Source: Paraburkholderia sp. PREW-6R (GTDB lineage: Bacteria > Pseudomonadota > Gammaproteobacteria > Burkholderiales > Burkholderiaceae). Taken from it: a stretch of DNA of 64,000 bases. The translations under genes and the position numbers were made by a program. Positions 27,400 through 36,222 of the stretch are shown piece by piece. The notes beneath the pieces were generated by a model. That model was not told the origin of the DNA. It searched no databases and saw only the letters and a program-made list of their open reading frames with translations. Numbering within the stretch: the first letter of the stretch is position 1; each line of letters starts with the position of its first letter. Location of the stretch: positions 310,001-374,000 of the forward strand of contig NZ_CP155075.1 in NCBI RefSeq assembly GCF_039621805.1, given 5' to 3'.

Positions 27400-27717
27400 T
27401 CAGTGCGCGATGCGGCCGGCCGTTGCGCCATAGCGCAACACGTGTACGCCGCCGCTGGCATAGTTTGCCGTGTCGGCGGCAACGCGCTGACCGATCTCAG
27501 ATTGCATCGCTGCGTCAAGCGCGTCCGCGCTGTCGAACTGACCTTGCCAGATGCAGAAATACGGTGACGCACTGCCGACCCCTTGCGGTTCGAACACATG
27601 ACTGCTGCTGCGTAATCCCGGAAGCTGCGCGGCGAGCGGCAGATGCGCATCGACGTAGTAACGCCTGAAGTCGTCTTTGGATAAGGGTGGGGGATACAGC
27701 ACTAATAGCGTGTACAT
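27400..27717 (-). CDS. EthD family protein
   Basis: A 105-residue dimeric alpha/beta-barrel protein. It starts MYTLLVLYPPPLSKDDFRRY followed by YVDAHLPLAAQLPGL, the usual EthD beginning. EthD-type proteins accompany ring-cleavage and ether-degrading systems, and some are lactone or muconate isomerases. It is the first gene of the leftward operon and has only a weak ribosome site. Its promoter should lie in 27718-27933. Confidence 0.85.
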   Translation of the reverse strand: MYTLLVLYPPPLSKDDFRRYYVDAHLPLAAQLPGLRSSSHVFEPQGVGSASPYFCIWQGQFDSADALDAAMQSEIGQRVAADTANYASGGVHVLRYGATAGRIAH

Positions 27718-27933
27718 GACGAGCTCGCGTGCAGGCCATGCGCGGGCCTCGCAAATTTCTGCGTACCTGCGACTGGCGGATCGAAAGAAGAGTGATGCCT
27801 GAGATCAACTATAAACAGCGCGTGCATGCAAAGATTGTTGAATCATGCAGAGGCGATGTCTGTGTGTGCTATTGCATCGCAGCACGGTGCAAATAGGCGC
27901 GCGCGCAACCTCCGGCGTGCGCTTTTGGGGCCT

Positions 27934-28932
27934 TTACACGGTTGCGCGGCTGGCTCTCCAATGGCTCGGGGTGACCTTGAAGCGTTCGAGGAATGCACGG
28001 GAAAAGTGCGCAGCGTCGGCGAAGCCGACTTCATACGCGACCTCGGTTATCTTGCGTCGCGTTCCTGATTCGCCGAGCAGCCGCCGCGCCAGATCGAGAC
28101 GTTGCGCGAGAATGTAGGCATGGGGCGTCTGGCCGATGTGATCGAAGGCGGTGTAGAGCGTGCGGCGCGACATGCCGCATGCGTTGGCGACGGTATCGGT
28201 CGACAGGTCGGGATCGACGAGATGCTGCTCGATGTAGGCTAGCGCGCGTTCAAGGCGTCGTGACACCGGGCGTTGTCCGGACGCGGGCTGATTGAGGGCG
28301 AACTGTCTGATCGACGCGCTCATCAACGCGAGAATCGAGTCCTGCATGACGAGCTGCCCGTCGGTTTCCAGCGTGACGCCGTCGCGCAGCAGACCGCCTA
28401 GCGCGGCGCGGGCGATTTCGGCGGTGCCTTGGGCCGGCAGCACCGTGCCGAACAGATTTTCGAGTTGCGGAACCCAGTGGCCGGCTTCGCTTTGCGGCAG
28501 CAGCAGCGTCATGAAATGCGAGAACTCAGACGTGTCGAACCGATAGGGCACTGACGTGTCGTAGATCGTCCATTGACCCGGCTGGATGATCAGGTCGCGT
28601 CCGCCTTGCTCCAGATTGGCATAGCCGCCTAGCTGCCAGTAGATCTTGATGTAGCGCGCCTTCGCATCGGCAACGAGACGTCGGGTACGCATTACGCGAT
28701 GCGGCCCGACCAACACTTCACCCACCACGCTGTCGCAGAAACGCGTCATTAGCGAGCGTCCTTCGAAACCGCCGGTGGCCGGAAGCGGCTCGATGGCGAG
28801 CGGCAGGAATTTCTCGGAGACGCACTGTTCCCAGAGATCGGTCGAGCGCGCGACGAGCGCTTCCGGCTGCGCATGGCGCACGGCGGGTGGCGGTTGCCGA
28901 ACTTCTGGCATCAGTTTGCTCGACTCTGGCAT
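27934..28932 (-). CDS. AraC family transcriptional regulator
   Basis: A 332-residue regulator. An AraC-binding-like sensor domain covers roughly residues 30-200, and C-terminal helix-turn-helix motifs follow (LSTDTVANACGMSRRTLYTAF and ITEVAYEVGFADAAHFSRAFLERF). CCGGAGACACCA before ATG 28932 fixes the start. It lies 216 bases upstream of the EthD gene on the same strand and is the obvious candidate controller of the transport and catabolic operon below it. Confidence 0.92.
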   Translation of the reverse strand: MPESSKLMPEVRQPPPAVRHAQPEALVARSTDLWEQCVSEKFLPLAIEPLPATGGFEGRSLMTRFCDSVVGEVLVGPHRVMRTRRLVADAKARYIKIYWQLGGYANLEQGGRDLIIQPGQWTIYDTSVPYRFDTSEFSHFMTLLLPQSEAGHWVPQLENLFGTVLPAQGTAEIARAALGGLLRDGVTLETDGQLVMQDSILALMSASIRQFALNQPASGQRPVSRRLERALAYIEQHLVDPDLSTDTVANACGMSRRTLYTAFDHIGQTPHAYILAQRLDLARRLLGESGTRRKITEVAYEVGFADAAHFSRAFLERFKVTPSHWRASRATV

Positions 28933-29084
28933 TGGTGTCTCCGGTTCTGATCTGCTGCGGCAATGTGGTGACCGTCGCGAGGAAGCCGCTCAATATTAAC
29001 GGCCATGCCGGTGCGGGTCCTACCCGGCAAAACCCGTCCGCCGATGAACCTTCGTTGCCAACGCCGCTCAGGAAACGTTGGGGT

Positions 29085-29345
29085 AGTGATCGAACCGTTT
29101 GCCTCACCATCTGCCGCAGCGGGGCATTGGCCGGGTCGTGACGCACCCGCCCAGGCCAGTGCTGATAAGGCGCGAACGACAGCAGTTGCACGGCTGGCGG
29201 CTGGATGCGGACGGTGCGCCAGCCGGGAAAACACGTTGCCTAGTTCCAGCGGAATTTTGGCGATCAGACCGTGATGCCAGACCTTGCGACTACGCAGCAA
29301 GCGGCGTGCTGGACGGTGATGAAGAGATCGACTACAGCATTGGGG
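29085..29345 (-). pseudogene. Decayed LysR family regulator, effector-domain remnant
   Basis: Read leftward, three frames carry consecutive pieces of a LysR (NodD/NahR-type) effector domain. The pieces are VQHAACCVVARSG (about 29318-29277), then GLIAKIPLELGNVF (29270-29229), then PPAVQLLSFAPYQHWPGRVR continuing to DPANAPLRQMVRQTV (ending near 29085). The order and spacing match the family's C-terminal end, but at least two frameshifts separate them. The DNA-binding half is missing, because the next sequence upstream is the rightward GGDEF gene. The remainder of 28933-29646 shows nothing I can name. Confidence 0.65.
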
Positions 29346-29646
29346 AGCAGAAGCGCTATCGGCAGGATCGTCACCATTCGCGCGCGAATCGCCTGTTAGC
29401 GAACCCTGTTTGTAACCAATCGACGCGGTGCAGTCGCTTCGCATGACGATCACTGCGCCGCTAGAAAATCGTGCTTTTTCACGATGTTCACATGTTCTCC
29501 GCGGTGGCGGCCCGCCATTGTCCATCGCCCTTCGTGCCGGCGATGTACTACCCTCGCACATGACCGCGAATCTGATATGCATGTTTCGCACATAACTGCT
29601 CCTCGTTTTCGAAACGCAGTCAGGTCATAGTCTGCAACTCAGATAA

Positions 29647-31557
29647 ATGTGCAGAATTGCCCTCATGCGTCTTATCGAAAGCTGCACAACGCGAACACCC
29701 GGCACCACCGCGCCATCAGAAAGCGACTGCGATGAGTACTTTGAGCGCGTGACCCGGGTCGCCGCACGCGCGCTGAAATCACGAATGTCCGTCGTATGTC
29801 TCGACCATCTCGGCCAGCCAGAATTGATGGGCGCAAGCGGGTGCGATCGGGACGTGGTCGTCCATATGCAGGCGTACTATCGCCGGACGCTCGAATGCAA
29901 GGGACCCTTCGTTGTCAGGGATGCGCTGTCCGATGCGGAGTTTGCGCAGGGGTCGCTGGCAACCGGCGAATGGGGGATCCGCTTTTTCGCAGGCATTGCG
30001 CTGTGTCTGCCATGCGGCAAGCCCGTCGGTATGCTGTGCGTCATGCACACGACGCCGCGACGCTTCACGCGCGAACAGCGTCAGATGCTCGTGGACCTGG
30101 GGCAAATGGTCGAGCACGAAGTTGCGCTGCGCAAGCTGGACACCTCTGATCGTTCGCAGGTGCTTCAGGCGATCGACCGGCTTCAGGCCCAGAGTGCGCT
30201 TTACGTCGACACGTTCCATCGGACTCCGGTCGCTATCGCGCATATCGGAAAGGACTGGGCGTGGCGGCACATGAATGATGCCTGTGCAAATTTTTTCGCG
30301 CGCTCTCGCGCTTCGCTGACGAAAACGAACATACTCGATCTGCTTGATGCGAACGACCGGACCCGGCTCGAACAAGCGGTGCAGGCACTCAATCGTGGTC
30401 GAAGTGGCGAAGTGCAGACGCTGGACGTAACGTTCCGGCTGCGCAACAGGCAAATCAAGCCAGCGAGAGTGCAGGTGGCACTGAAGCAGACCACGTCGGC
30501 GCGCGACGGAGGCTGGCTCTTCGTCATTCACGATACCGGGGCGGAGCATCAGGAAAAAGCCGCGCGCGACGCGCGAGAGGCCACGTTGCATCGGGGAGCA
30601 CTCGAGACCTCGGAAGTTCTGCGCCGGGCGCGTGAGCAACTGACAAGCACTGAACGGCAATTAGGAGCCTCGCGTATCGACTTGCGCGCTATTGCCGACA
30701 ATCTTCCGGTGCTGGTCGGGTATGTCGACGGTGAACGACGATATCAGTTCGCCAACGCAACCTATCGTGAGTGGTTTGGGTTGGACCCGGAGCAGACCGT
30801 GGGACGGCTGGCCCATGAGGTTCTCGAGGCTGGCTATTTTGCGGCCATCGAGCCGTATATCCAACGTGCGCTCAACGGCGAACGGGTCGAGTACGAGGTG
30901 GGCGCGACGCTCAATGGGAGCCAACGCGTCCTGCGTGGTGTGCTGGTGCCGCGTCGCGTTCACGATCGGTCGGCTGACGGTTACTACCTGCTGGTGCACG
31001 ATGTGACGGAACGAACGACGCTGCTCGATCGCCTGCGGCATCAGGCGTTCCATGACGCGCTCACCGGGCTGCCGAACAGACGATCCTTCCTCGAGAGGCT
31101 GGATGAGGCGTGTGCATCAGGCGGCGACGGTCTGGCTGCCATCATGTTCATTGACCTGGACGGCTTCAAGGCTGTGAACGATACGTACGGGCATCAGTGT
31201 GGCGACGAGGTGCTGGTTGAGACCGCGCGTCGGATCAGCCGCTGCGTGCGTGACGGAGATCTGGTTGCGCGACATGCCGGGGATGAGTTTACCGTGCTGC
31301 TGACCGGTCGCGCAGTCGATCGTGCTGCTCTGGAGAGAATTGCACGGGCAATCCTGATGACACTGAGCCAGCCCATCCACGTCGGGGACAAGGTCGTGCG
31401 GTTATCGGCCAGTATCGGCATGCTTCTGCGTGGGCAGCCGGCGTCTTTGGGTGGTGAAGCCCTGCTACGCGCGGCCGACGCCGCCATGTATCGTGCGAAA
31501 GTGGCGGGCAAAGCACGTATTGTCGTGCACGAGCTTAACGACTCACCGGCCGGCTAG
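29647..31557 (+). CDS. GAF-PAS-PAS-GGDEF diguanylate cyclase
   Basis: A 636-residue signalling protein. A GAF-like domain occupies about residues 28-160, PAS domains about 185-305 and 345-460, and a GGDEF domain about 465-630 (HDALTGLPNRRSFLERLD, FIDLDGFKAVNDTYGH). The active-site loop reads AGDEF at 544-548, a variant known to be active in many cyclases. The inhibitory I-site RxxD is present as R535-D538, five residues upstream. There is no transmembrane segment or EAL domain, so it should make cyclic di-GMP in the cytosol and be product-inhibited. The ribosome site is weak, and ATG 29665 is an alternative start. Confidence 0.9.
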   Translation: MCRIALMRLIESCTTRTPGTTAPSESDCDEYFERVTRVAARALKSRMSVVCLDHLGQPELMGASGCDRDVVVHMQAYYRRTLECKGPFVVRDALSDAEFAQGSLATGEWGIRFFAGIALCLPCGKPVGMLCVMHTTPRRFTREQRQMLVDLGQMVEHEVALRKLDTSDRSQVLQAIDRLQAQSALYVDTFHRTPVAIAHIGKDWAWRHMNDACANFFARSRASLTKTNILDLLDANDRTRLEQAVQALNRGRSGEVQTLDVTFRLRNRQIKPARVQVALKQTTSARDGGWLFVIHDTGAEHQEKAARDAREATLHRGALETSEVLRRAREQLTSTERQLGASRIDLRAIADNLPVLVGYVDGERRYQFANATYREWFGLDPEQTVGRLAHEVLEAGYFAAIEPYIQRALNGERVEYEVGATLNGSQRVLRGVLVPRRVHDRSADGYYLLVHDVTERTTLLDRLRHQAFHDALTGLPNRRSFLERLDEACASGGDGLAAIMFIDLDGFKAVNDTYGHQCGDEVLVETARRISRCVRDGDLVARHAGDEFTVLLTGRAVDRAALERIARAILMTLSQPIHVGDKVVRLSASIGMLLRGQPASLGGEALLRAADAAMYRAKVAGKARIVVHELNDSPAG

Positions 31558-31726
31558 ATCGACGCCGCGCCATGCGGTGCAGGACCGCCCAACCGGGCGC
31601 CTGCCGCGCGATTCGTCAGCGCACAGGGCGCCCAGCGTCGAGACCGCTCCGTCGAACTGCGGCGGTGACGGGTATCCGTAGCCCGCGAACTCTTCCGGCT
31701 GCCGCCCAGCCGATACGATTTTTTGG

Positions 31727-32566
31727 GTGCAACGCATTTCGACCATCTTCGCGCCCCAGCGGCCGTCCTTGAACCGCCTGCACCGTTTCAACTTGCGCTC
31801 GTTGGCGGATACCGCCATGACAGGTATGGCATCGCGCCCGCACCTTACCCGCCAGCCTTCAAAGATAGCCACCTCTCAATCTGATACGGCGTTTCTTTCG
31901 GCATCTGCTGCTATTGCGGACGCTTACTCGCTGGCAAAGTGCGGCGCAGACCGGTTTTACTTCTTGCGATGTTTCGCGCGGCATCTGGCAACAATTGACG
32001 GACCGGCTTGCCGGTTCACCACGCCCCAGTTCCATTTTGGCTCGGATTGCATGTCCATTACTGAGTTGCCCGCTGTTCCTGCCGCCCTTGCCGGACTGAT
32101 TGCTCGCCCCTTGCCCGCCGGAATGCCCGCTAGCCGTCCGCTGCAGGCGCTGCCTGATGTTCCCACCGGAACTGCCAAAGCGAAGGCCGCTCTGGGGTTG
32201 AATGCTGTTTCGCCGCACAAGGGATTGCGGTGGCGAGTTACCTGCCAGCATCCTGCCGAACGAAACGGGCTTCCAGCTTGTGATGCATTGGCTGATAGCA
32301 CACCGTGGGCCGACGCGGCAGAGCAGTGGTTGCAACAAACGGCGAGTTTTATCGCCGACTGTCTGGCGCACAGGAGCTGTGAAACACGAGTCCACTCGCG
32401 CTCCATCGGTGCCGACGCTCTCGCCCCGATCAGAAGAACTAAGCAACTTACCGCGGTATGGGGCGTATTGGGCGGTGTCCTCTGGCCAATGCGTGTCTCA
32501 GTCGTAGCCCAGGTTGACGGCTGGCCGTTCAAAAGATGGTTTCATCCAATTAGCAAAACAAAATAA
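31727..32566 (+). CDS. Hypothetical protein upstream of the MocR-type gene (doubtful)
   Basis: An open frame of 279 codons with no family resemblance that I recognise. An internal ATG at 32051 would give 171 residues, beginning MSITELPAVPAALAGLIARP. Its stop TAA shares a base with the next gene's ATG (TAATG), and that gene has no ribosome site of its own, which is the pattern of translational coupling. Against it are weak start signals, unremarkable codon bias and long open frames on the other strand too. The rest of 31558-31726 shows nothing recognisable. Confidence 0.3.
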   Translation: MQRISTIFAPQRPSLNRLHRFNLRSLADTAMTGMASRPHLTRQPSKIATSQSDTAFLSASAAIADAYSLAKCGADRFYFLRCFARHLATIDGPACRFTTPQFHFGSDCMSITELPAVPAALAGLIARPLPAGMPASRPLQALPDVPTGTAKAKAALGLNAVSPHKGLRWRVTCQHPAERNGLPACDALADSTPWADAAEQWLQQTASFIADCLAHRSCETRVHSRSIGADALAPIRRTKQLTAVWGVLGGVLWPMRVSVVAQVDGWPFKRWFHPISKTK

Positions 32567-34002
32567 TGAAACGCTATCTCCAACTGGCAGCAGAATTCGA
32601 AAGCCTGATTCTTGACGGAACGCTTGAACCCGGTGTGCGGCTCCCGTCGGTGCGCCAGGCAAGCTGTTCATACCGTGTGAGTCCTTCAACCGTCTTCCAC
32701 GCTTATTACACCCTTGAAAGACGGGCGCTGATTGTCGCAAGACCCCGGTCGGGCTATTTCGTCGCAAGTCGTCCTTCATTAACCAGCACACTGGCGATTA
32801 TTCCAGATCGTCGTACTGACGAAACTAACAGTGATAGCCTGACCATCCGCTTCATGAAGGCTCAACGTAGTTGTGCGCTTCCGGGACTGGGCGCCCTGGA
32901 GCCCAGTCCTCGGCTTTTCCCGCTTGACCGTATTTCGCGGTTTTTGACTGCGGCAACCCGGAGGATGGTCAGTTCGCAGAACACCTTGTCGGCGGAAACG
33001 GCGGAAGCAGCTCTGCGTCGCCAGATCGTGCTGCGCTATCTGGTCACAGGCGTTACGGTTTTACCCGAGGAAATTGTCGTGACGAGCGGCGCGCTCGATG
33101 CACTGATCGTTTGTCTGCAGGTTCTAACGCGTCCTGGCGACACCATCGCAATCGAACGGCCCGCTTTCCATGCTGCGCAAGAGGCGATCAAGCGCTTGCG
33201 TCTTAAAGTGGTGGAAATCCCTGTCGATCCCTATCGTGGACTCGACCTCGGGGTCCTGGCGGCGGCGTTGCGGCAGCATCCGATACGGGCTTGCTGGTTC
33301 ACGACTACGCTCCACCAGCCGACAGGCGCGACGCTCTCCGATGAACGGAAAGAGGCGCTTGTCAGGTTGCTGGCGGAACATGGGGTGCCGCTCATCGAGG
33401 ACGATGTATTCCGCGAACTGCATTTCGGTTTGACGCCAGCGTATCCGGCGAAGCGCTTCGATTCGACCGGTTCGGTGCTGCACTGCGGTTCGTTCTCAAC
33501 GAGCCTTGCGCCGGGTCTGCGGCTGGGTTGGGTAGCGGCCGGCCGCTACGCCGCGAGAATTGAGCATGAACGCTGGCTGACCATGACCCCTGCGTCCGTG
33601 CCCGTGCAATGCGCAATTGCTGAGTACCTTGAGCACGCAGACTACGACCGGCTCCTGCGCAAACTGCGTCGCCAACTCGCGTCCCTTCAGAGCTTGATGG
33701 TGGCCGCAGTCGATAGATACTTTCCCAAGGGGACGGTTGTATTCAGGCCGCCGGGCGGATTCTTCCTGTGGGTGCAGCTACCGGAAGGGGTAGAAGCGGT
33801 TGAGTTGTTTGAAATGGCGAAAGCGCACGAAATTGCGATAGCACCCGGTCCGATCTTTTCATGCGGCCGCGAATTTGGTCGCCACATCCGCCTCAACTAT
33901 GGCCGGCCCTGGTCTCCTGACGTTGAGAAAGAGATCTACGTTTTGGGCTCCCTGGCGAGGCGCGTAATGGCTTGCGCCTTGAAGTCACAAAGCTGCCGTT
34001 AA
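32566..34002 (+). CDS. MocR-type GntR/aminotransferase-like regulator lacking the PLP lysine
   Basis: A 478-residue protein. The GntR winged helix covers about residues 1-75 (LEPGVRLPSVRQASCSYRVS, then TVFHAYYTLERRALI), joined to a fold-type I aminotransferase domain. Relatives hold PLP on a lysine in SFSK-TLAPGLRLGW; here the block reads CGSFSTSLAPGLRLGW, with Thr312 in place of Lys. The Asn of NPxG is Gln251 and the Tyr after the PLP-binding EDD is Phe282. The frame is intact, so this looks like a regulator that has lost Schiff-base chemistry. It may sense another ligand or none. Confidence 0.88.
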   Translation: MKRYLQLAAEFESLILDGTLEPGVRLPSVRQASCSYRVSPSTVFHAYYTLERRALIVARPRSGYFVASRPSLTSTLAIIPDRRTDETNSDSLTIRFMKAQRSCALPGLGALEPSPRLFPLDRISRFLTAATRRMVSSQNTLSAETAEAALRRQIVLRYLVTGVTVLPEEIVVTSGALDALIVCLQVLTRPGDTIAIERPAFHAAQEAIKRLRLKVVEIPVDPYRGLDLGVLAAALRQHPIRACWFTTTLHQPTGATLSDERKEALVRLLAEHGVPLIEDDVFRELHFGLTPAYPAKRFDSTGSVLHCGSFSTSLAPGLRLGWVAAGRYAARIEHERWLTMTPASVPVQCAIAEYLEHADYDRLLRKLRRQLASLQSLMVAAVDRYFPKGTVVFRPPGGFFLWVQLPEGVEAVELFEMAKAHEIAIAPGPIFSCGREFGRHIRLNYGRPWSPDVEKEIYVLGSLARRVMACALKSQSCR

Positions 34003-34268
34003 AGAGCCGTGGGTCGCTTCTTCCGCTGACTCACGCGATGCACGCGTTCGTTGTCGCGCGATCGCTACGCGAAAATGTCGTAGTCGTAGTCGCCAGCTTT
34101 GTCAGACAAGGCCAGTGAAAGCCTCTTACCGCAGCAGCGCTTGCGCAAGTGTCGAAGAGTCAGTCAGGAAACCGGGATGTACCGGTTTCATCCTGATGGA
34201 CAAGGCTCGTCAGGCCCAGAGTGCCAGCAGGCTCAGGCTTCGGGACCCACAGGCAGGAATCTGACCTT

Positions 34269-34517
34269 TCAATGCGGCGGCTGCCCATTAGCGTTGTTCT
34301 GCGCGGCAACGGCGGCGGCCTTGTCCTTTTTCGCCGCTTCGTGATGGCCGACCGCACAGCCCAAGGCAGCACCGGCAACGCCATGGTGCCCGGCGACGTG
34401 GCCCGCTACGCCACCTAAAGCGGCGCCCTTCAGGCATCCTTTGCTGTACGCGGCGGACGTCACGGTGAGCGCCGCAATAGCGAAGAGCAGTGCGCAAATT
34501 GCTTTAGCTGTTTTCAT
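34269..34517 (-). CDS. Small exported glycine/alanine-rich protein
   Basis: An 82-residue protein. The signal peptide MKTAKAICALLFAIAALTV ends near TSAAYS. A glycine-zipper-like segment follows (GAALGGVAGHVAGHHGVAGAALG), with a hydrophilic alanine/lysine tail. GAGGACGATCA precedes the ATG. The glycine spacing suggests a membrane-associated or outer-membrane role. It lies upstream of two other leftward envelope genes running the opposite way in order, so they may not share a transcript. The 266 bases between it and the MocR-type gene show no feature. Confidence 0.75.
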   Translation of the reverse strand: MKTAKAICALLFAIAALTVTSAAYSKGCLKGAALGGVAGHVAGHHGVAGAALGCAVGHHEAAKKDKAAAVAAQNNANGQPPH

Positions 34518-34567
34518 TGATCGTCCTCTTCGATCGATAACATTTTGTCCCGGACTTCAAATATCGG

Positions 34568-35572
34568 TCAGTGCAACGATTGCTCGACGCTCAGCGCAGC
34601 TACCGCACGATTCGTGCGTTGCCCGATCAGTCCTGCCACGGCGGCAACAATCGCTCCGAGCAGCAGCACGATTACCGCAGTCCATGCAACGTCACTTACG
34701 CCAGCCGATGCCGCATCGCCGGCTTCGCGGGCCTTCTGTTCGCCTGTCTGCTTCAGGTCGCGCAACTGCTGAAGCGCCTGGTTGTATGTCCGCTCATAGT
34801 TATCTGCAATCTGGGCGGCTTCCTGCCGGGATTTACCCGTGCGAGCGACGATGATGTTCACAAGCGCGTCACGGTCAGTGGCATTCATTGCCGGCTGGCC
34901 TTTTTCCTTCAGCCGCGTGAAGAAGTCCTTCAGATCGGAACCGGACGATTGCGGATTGACCGCTGCGTCGCTCGCGGTCGAGGCGGCATCTGCTGCTGCG
35001 GAGCTGGCGGCCGAAGCGAGTTGTGAGGGGGCGAGTGCGGCTTTGCCCGATTGGCTCAGCAGCGTTTCGAGGTTCGACTCGACATCGTCGATATTGGGCG
35101 AAATGCCACTCTTTTGCAGCGCTGCCTTGGCACCCGACGCAACCGTCGGCGCCACGGCGGCGATGCCTTGGCCCGCCAGCGACAGGCCCTGACCCGCGAC
35201 GCCGGATACGGCGCCAATCGCTCCACCGGCCAGGCTCGACACCAGATAAGCGGTGCTGAGCGTGGTCAGAGACCAGCACAGAAAGCCGTGCAGCGCACCC
35301 TTGCCCGGCGCGCAGCGGCCGGCGAAGAAGCCGCCTGCGACCAGTGCAAGCAGCGTCGAGACGGCGACCCAGATACTGGCGGCCGTGCCGAATCCGCTGA
35401 AGGGGTTACGATTGCCGAGTGGGTCGAAGGCAGTCGCGCCGATCGCTGTACCGAGCACGGCGAGAAACAGATAGGTAGTCATCGCAATGACAAAGCCGAC
35501 GAACACCGCGCCCCATGACAGGCGTGCCGGAATCAAACGGGCGGGTTGGCGGATTGAATCAGACGGGTTCAT
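34568..35572 (-). CDS. Conserved membrane protein of unknown function
   Basis: A 334-residue protein. Three N-terminal membrane helices lie at about residues 18-45, 63-85 and 95-125, and one C-terminal helix at about 295-318 (VAWTAVIVLLLGAIVAAVAGLIG). Between them is an Ala/Ser-rich soluble region ending in a basic helical stretch (ARTGKSRQEAAQIADNYERTY). I recognise no enzyme motif. It lies 50 bases upstream of the small glycine-rich gene and 50 bases downstream of a SYLF lipoprotein gene on the same strand, which suggests a shared envelope-stress transcript. Confidence 0.8.
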   Translation of the reverse strand: MNPSDSIRQPARLIPARLSWGAVFVGFVIAMTTYLFLAVLGTAIGATAFDPLGNRNPFSGFGTAASIWVAVSTLLALVAGGFFAGRCAPGKGALHGFLCWSLTTLSTAYLVSSLAGGAIGAVSGVAGQGLSLAGQGIAAVAPTVASGAKAALQKSGISPNIDDVESNLETLLSQSGKAALAPSQLASAASSAAADAASTASDAAVNPQSSGSDLKDFFTRLKEKGQPAMNATDRDALVNIIVARTGKSRQEAAQIADNYERTYNQALQQLRDLKQTGEQKAREAGDAASAGVSDVAWTAVIVLLLGAIVAAVAGLIGQRTNRAVAALSVEQSLH

Positions 35573-35622
35573 CAGGAAGCTCCTTGATTAGGCGTGTGGG
35601 ACTATGGCTTCGGCTTGTTCGG

Positions 35623-36216
35623 CTAGCGTTTCAGGCGAGTGATCTTCGTACCTTCGAGTGAGATGCCGGCCATCAATCCGGCGTTTGTCAGCACGAGGAC
35701 TTCGATTGGGCTGGTTGCGCTCGACGTGTCGATGTCGCCGTTTGCGCCGACCTTGAGCAGTGCGACGGTGGCATCCGCACCGGCGGCCCAGCCGTCCAGA
35801 CGCCGGAACCGAACGAGCGAGTCCTCGGTCAGGAAAACGAATATGAGCGCCTTTGATTGCGCACCGATCTGTGGGCCGAAGGACCCGCCTGCGCTGCTGT
35901 AGTAGCCCTCCGTGCGTCCGCCAACGCGCAATGCGCCCTCGCCGTACTGTGCACCCACGATAAAGCCCGCTGAGAGCACGGACGGAAACACGAGCACGCC
36001 ATATGCTTTGCCGATGAGCTCATGCGAACCTTTGACCGTCGCATACAGCCGTTCGAGTGTCGCACTGACCTCGGCGTTGATTGCGCGATCATGGTCGTCG
36101 ATTGACCCGGCCGTGTTTGTGGTCGACGGTCTGGTCGTGGTGCAGGCACCGATGCAGAGCGAGCCAATAGCGGCACCAGCAACTGCAACGAAGTGTCGTC
36201 TGCCTGATCTGAACAT
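35623..36216 (-). CDS. SYLF/YSC84-domain lipoprotein
   Basis: A 197-residue protein with a lipoprotein signal (lipobox CIGAC) and then the SYLF lipid-binding domain. Family blocks are GKAYGVLVFPSVLSAGFIVG, GGRTEGYYSSAGGSFGPQIG and SKALIFVFLTE. GGGAG lies six bases before ATG 36216 but directly abuts ATG 36222, so the later start is preferred. SYLF proteins bind phosphoinositides or acidic lipids in eukaryotes; the bacterial role is unclear. Neighbouring CsbD and glycine-rich genes fit a stress or envelope group. Confidence 0.88.
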   Translation of the reverse strand: MFRSGRRHFVAVAGAAIGSLCIGACTTTRPSTTNTAGSIDDHDRAINAEVSATLERLYATVKGSHELIGKAYGVLVFPSVLSAGFIVGAQYGEGALRVGGRTEGYYSSAGGSFGPQIGAQSKALIFVFLTEDSLVRFRRLDGWAAGADATVALLKVGANGDIDTSSATSPIEVLVLTNAGLMAGISLEGTKITRLKR

Positions 36217-36222
36217 CTTCAT

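Noticed and set aside
31616..31843. CHTCH haem-binding-like motif in a leftward frame, possible cytochrome c remnant
   Set aside because: Only the five-residue motif fits. There is no signal peptide, no distal methionine and no surrounding cytochrome pattern; chance is likely.
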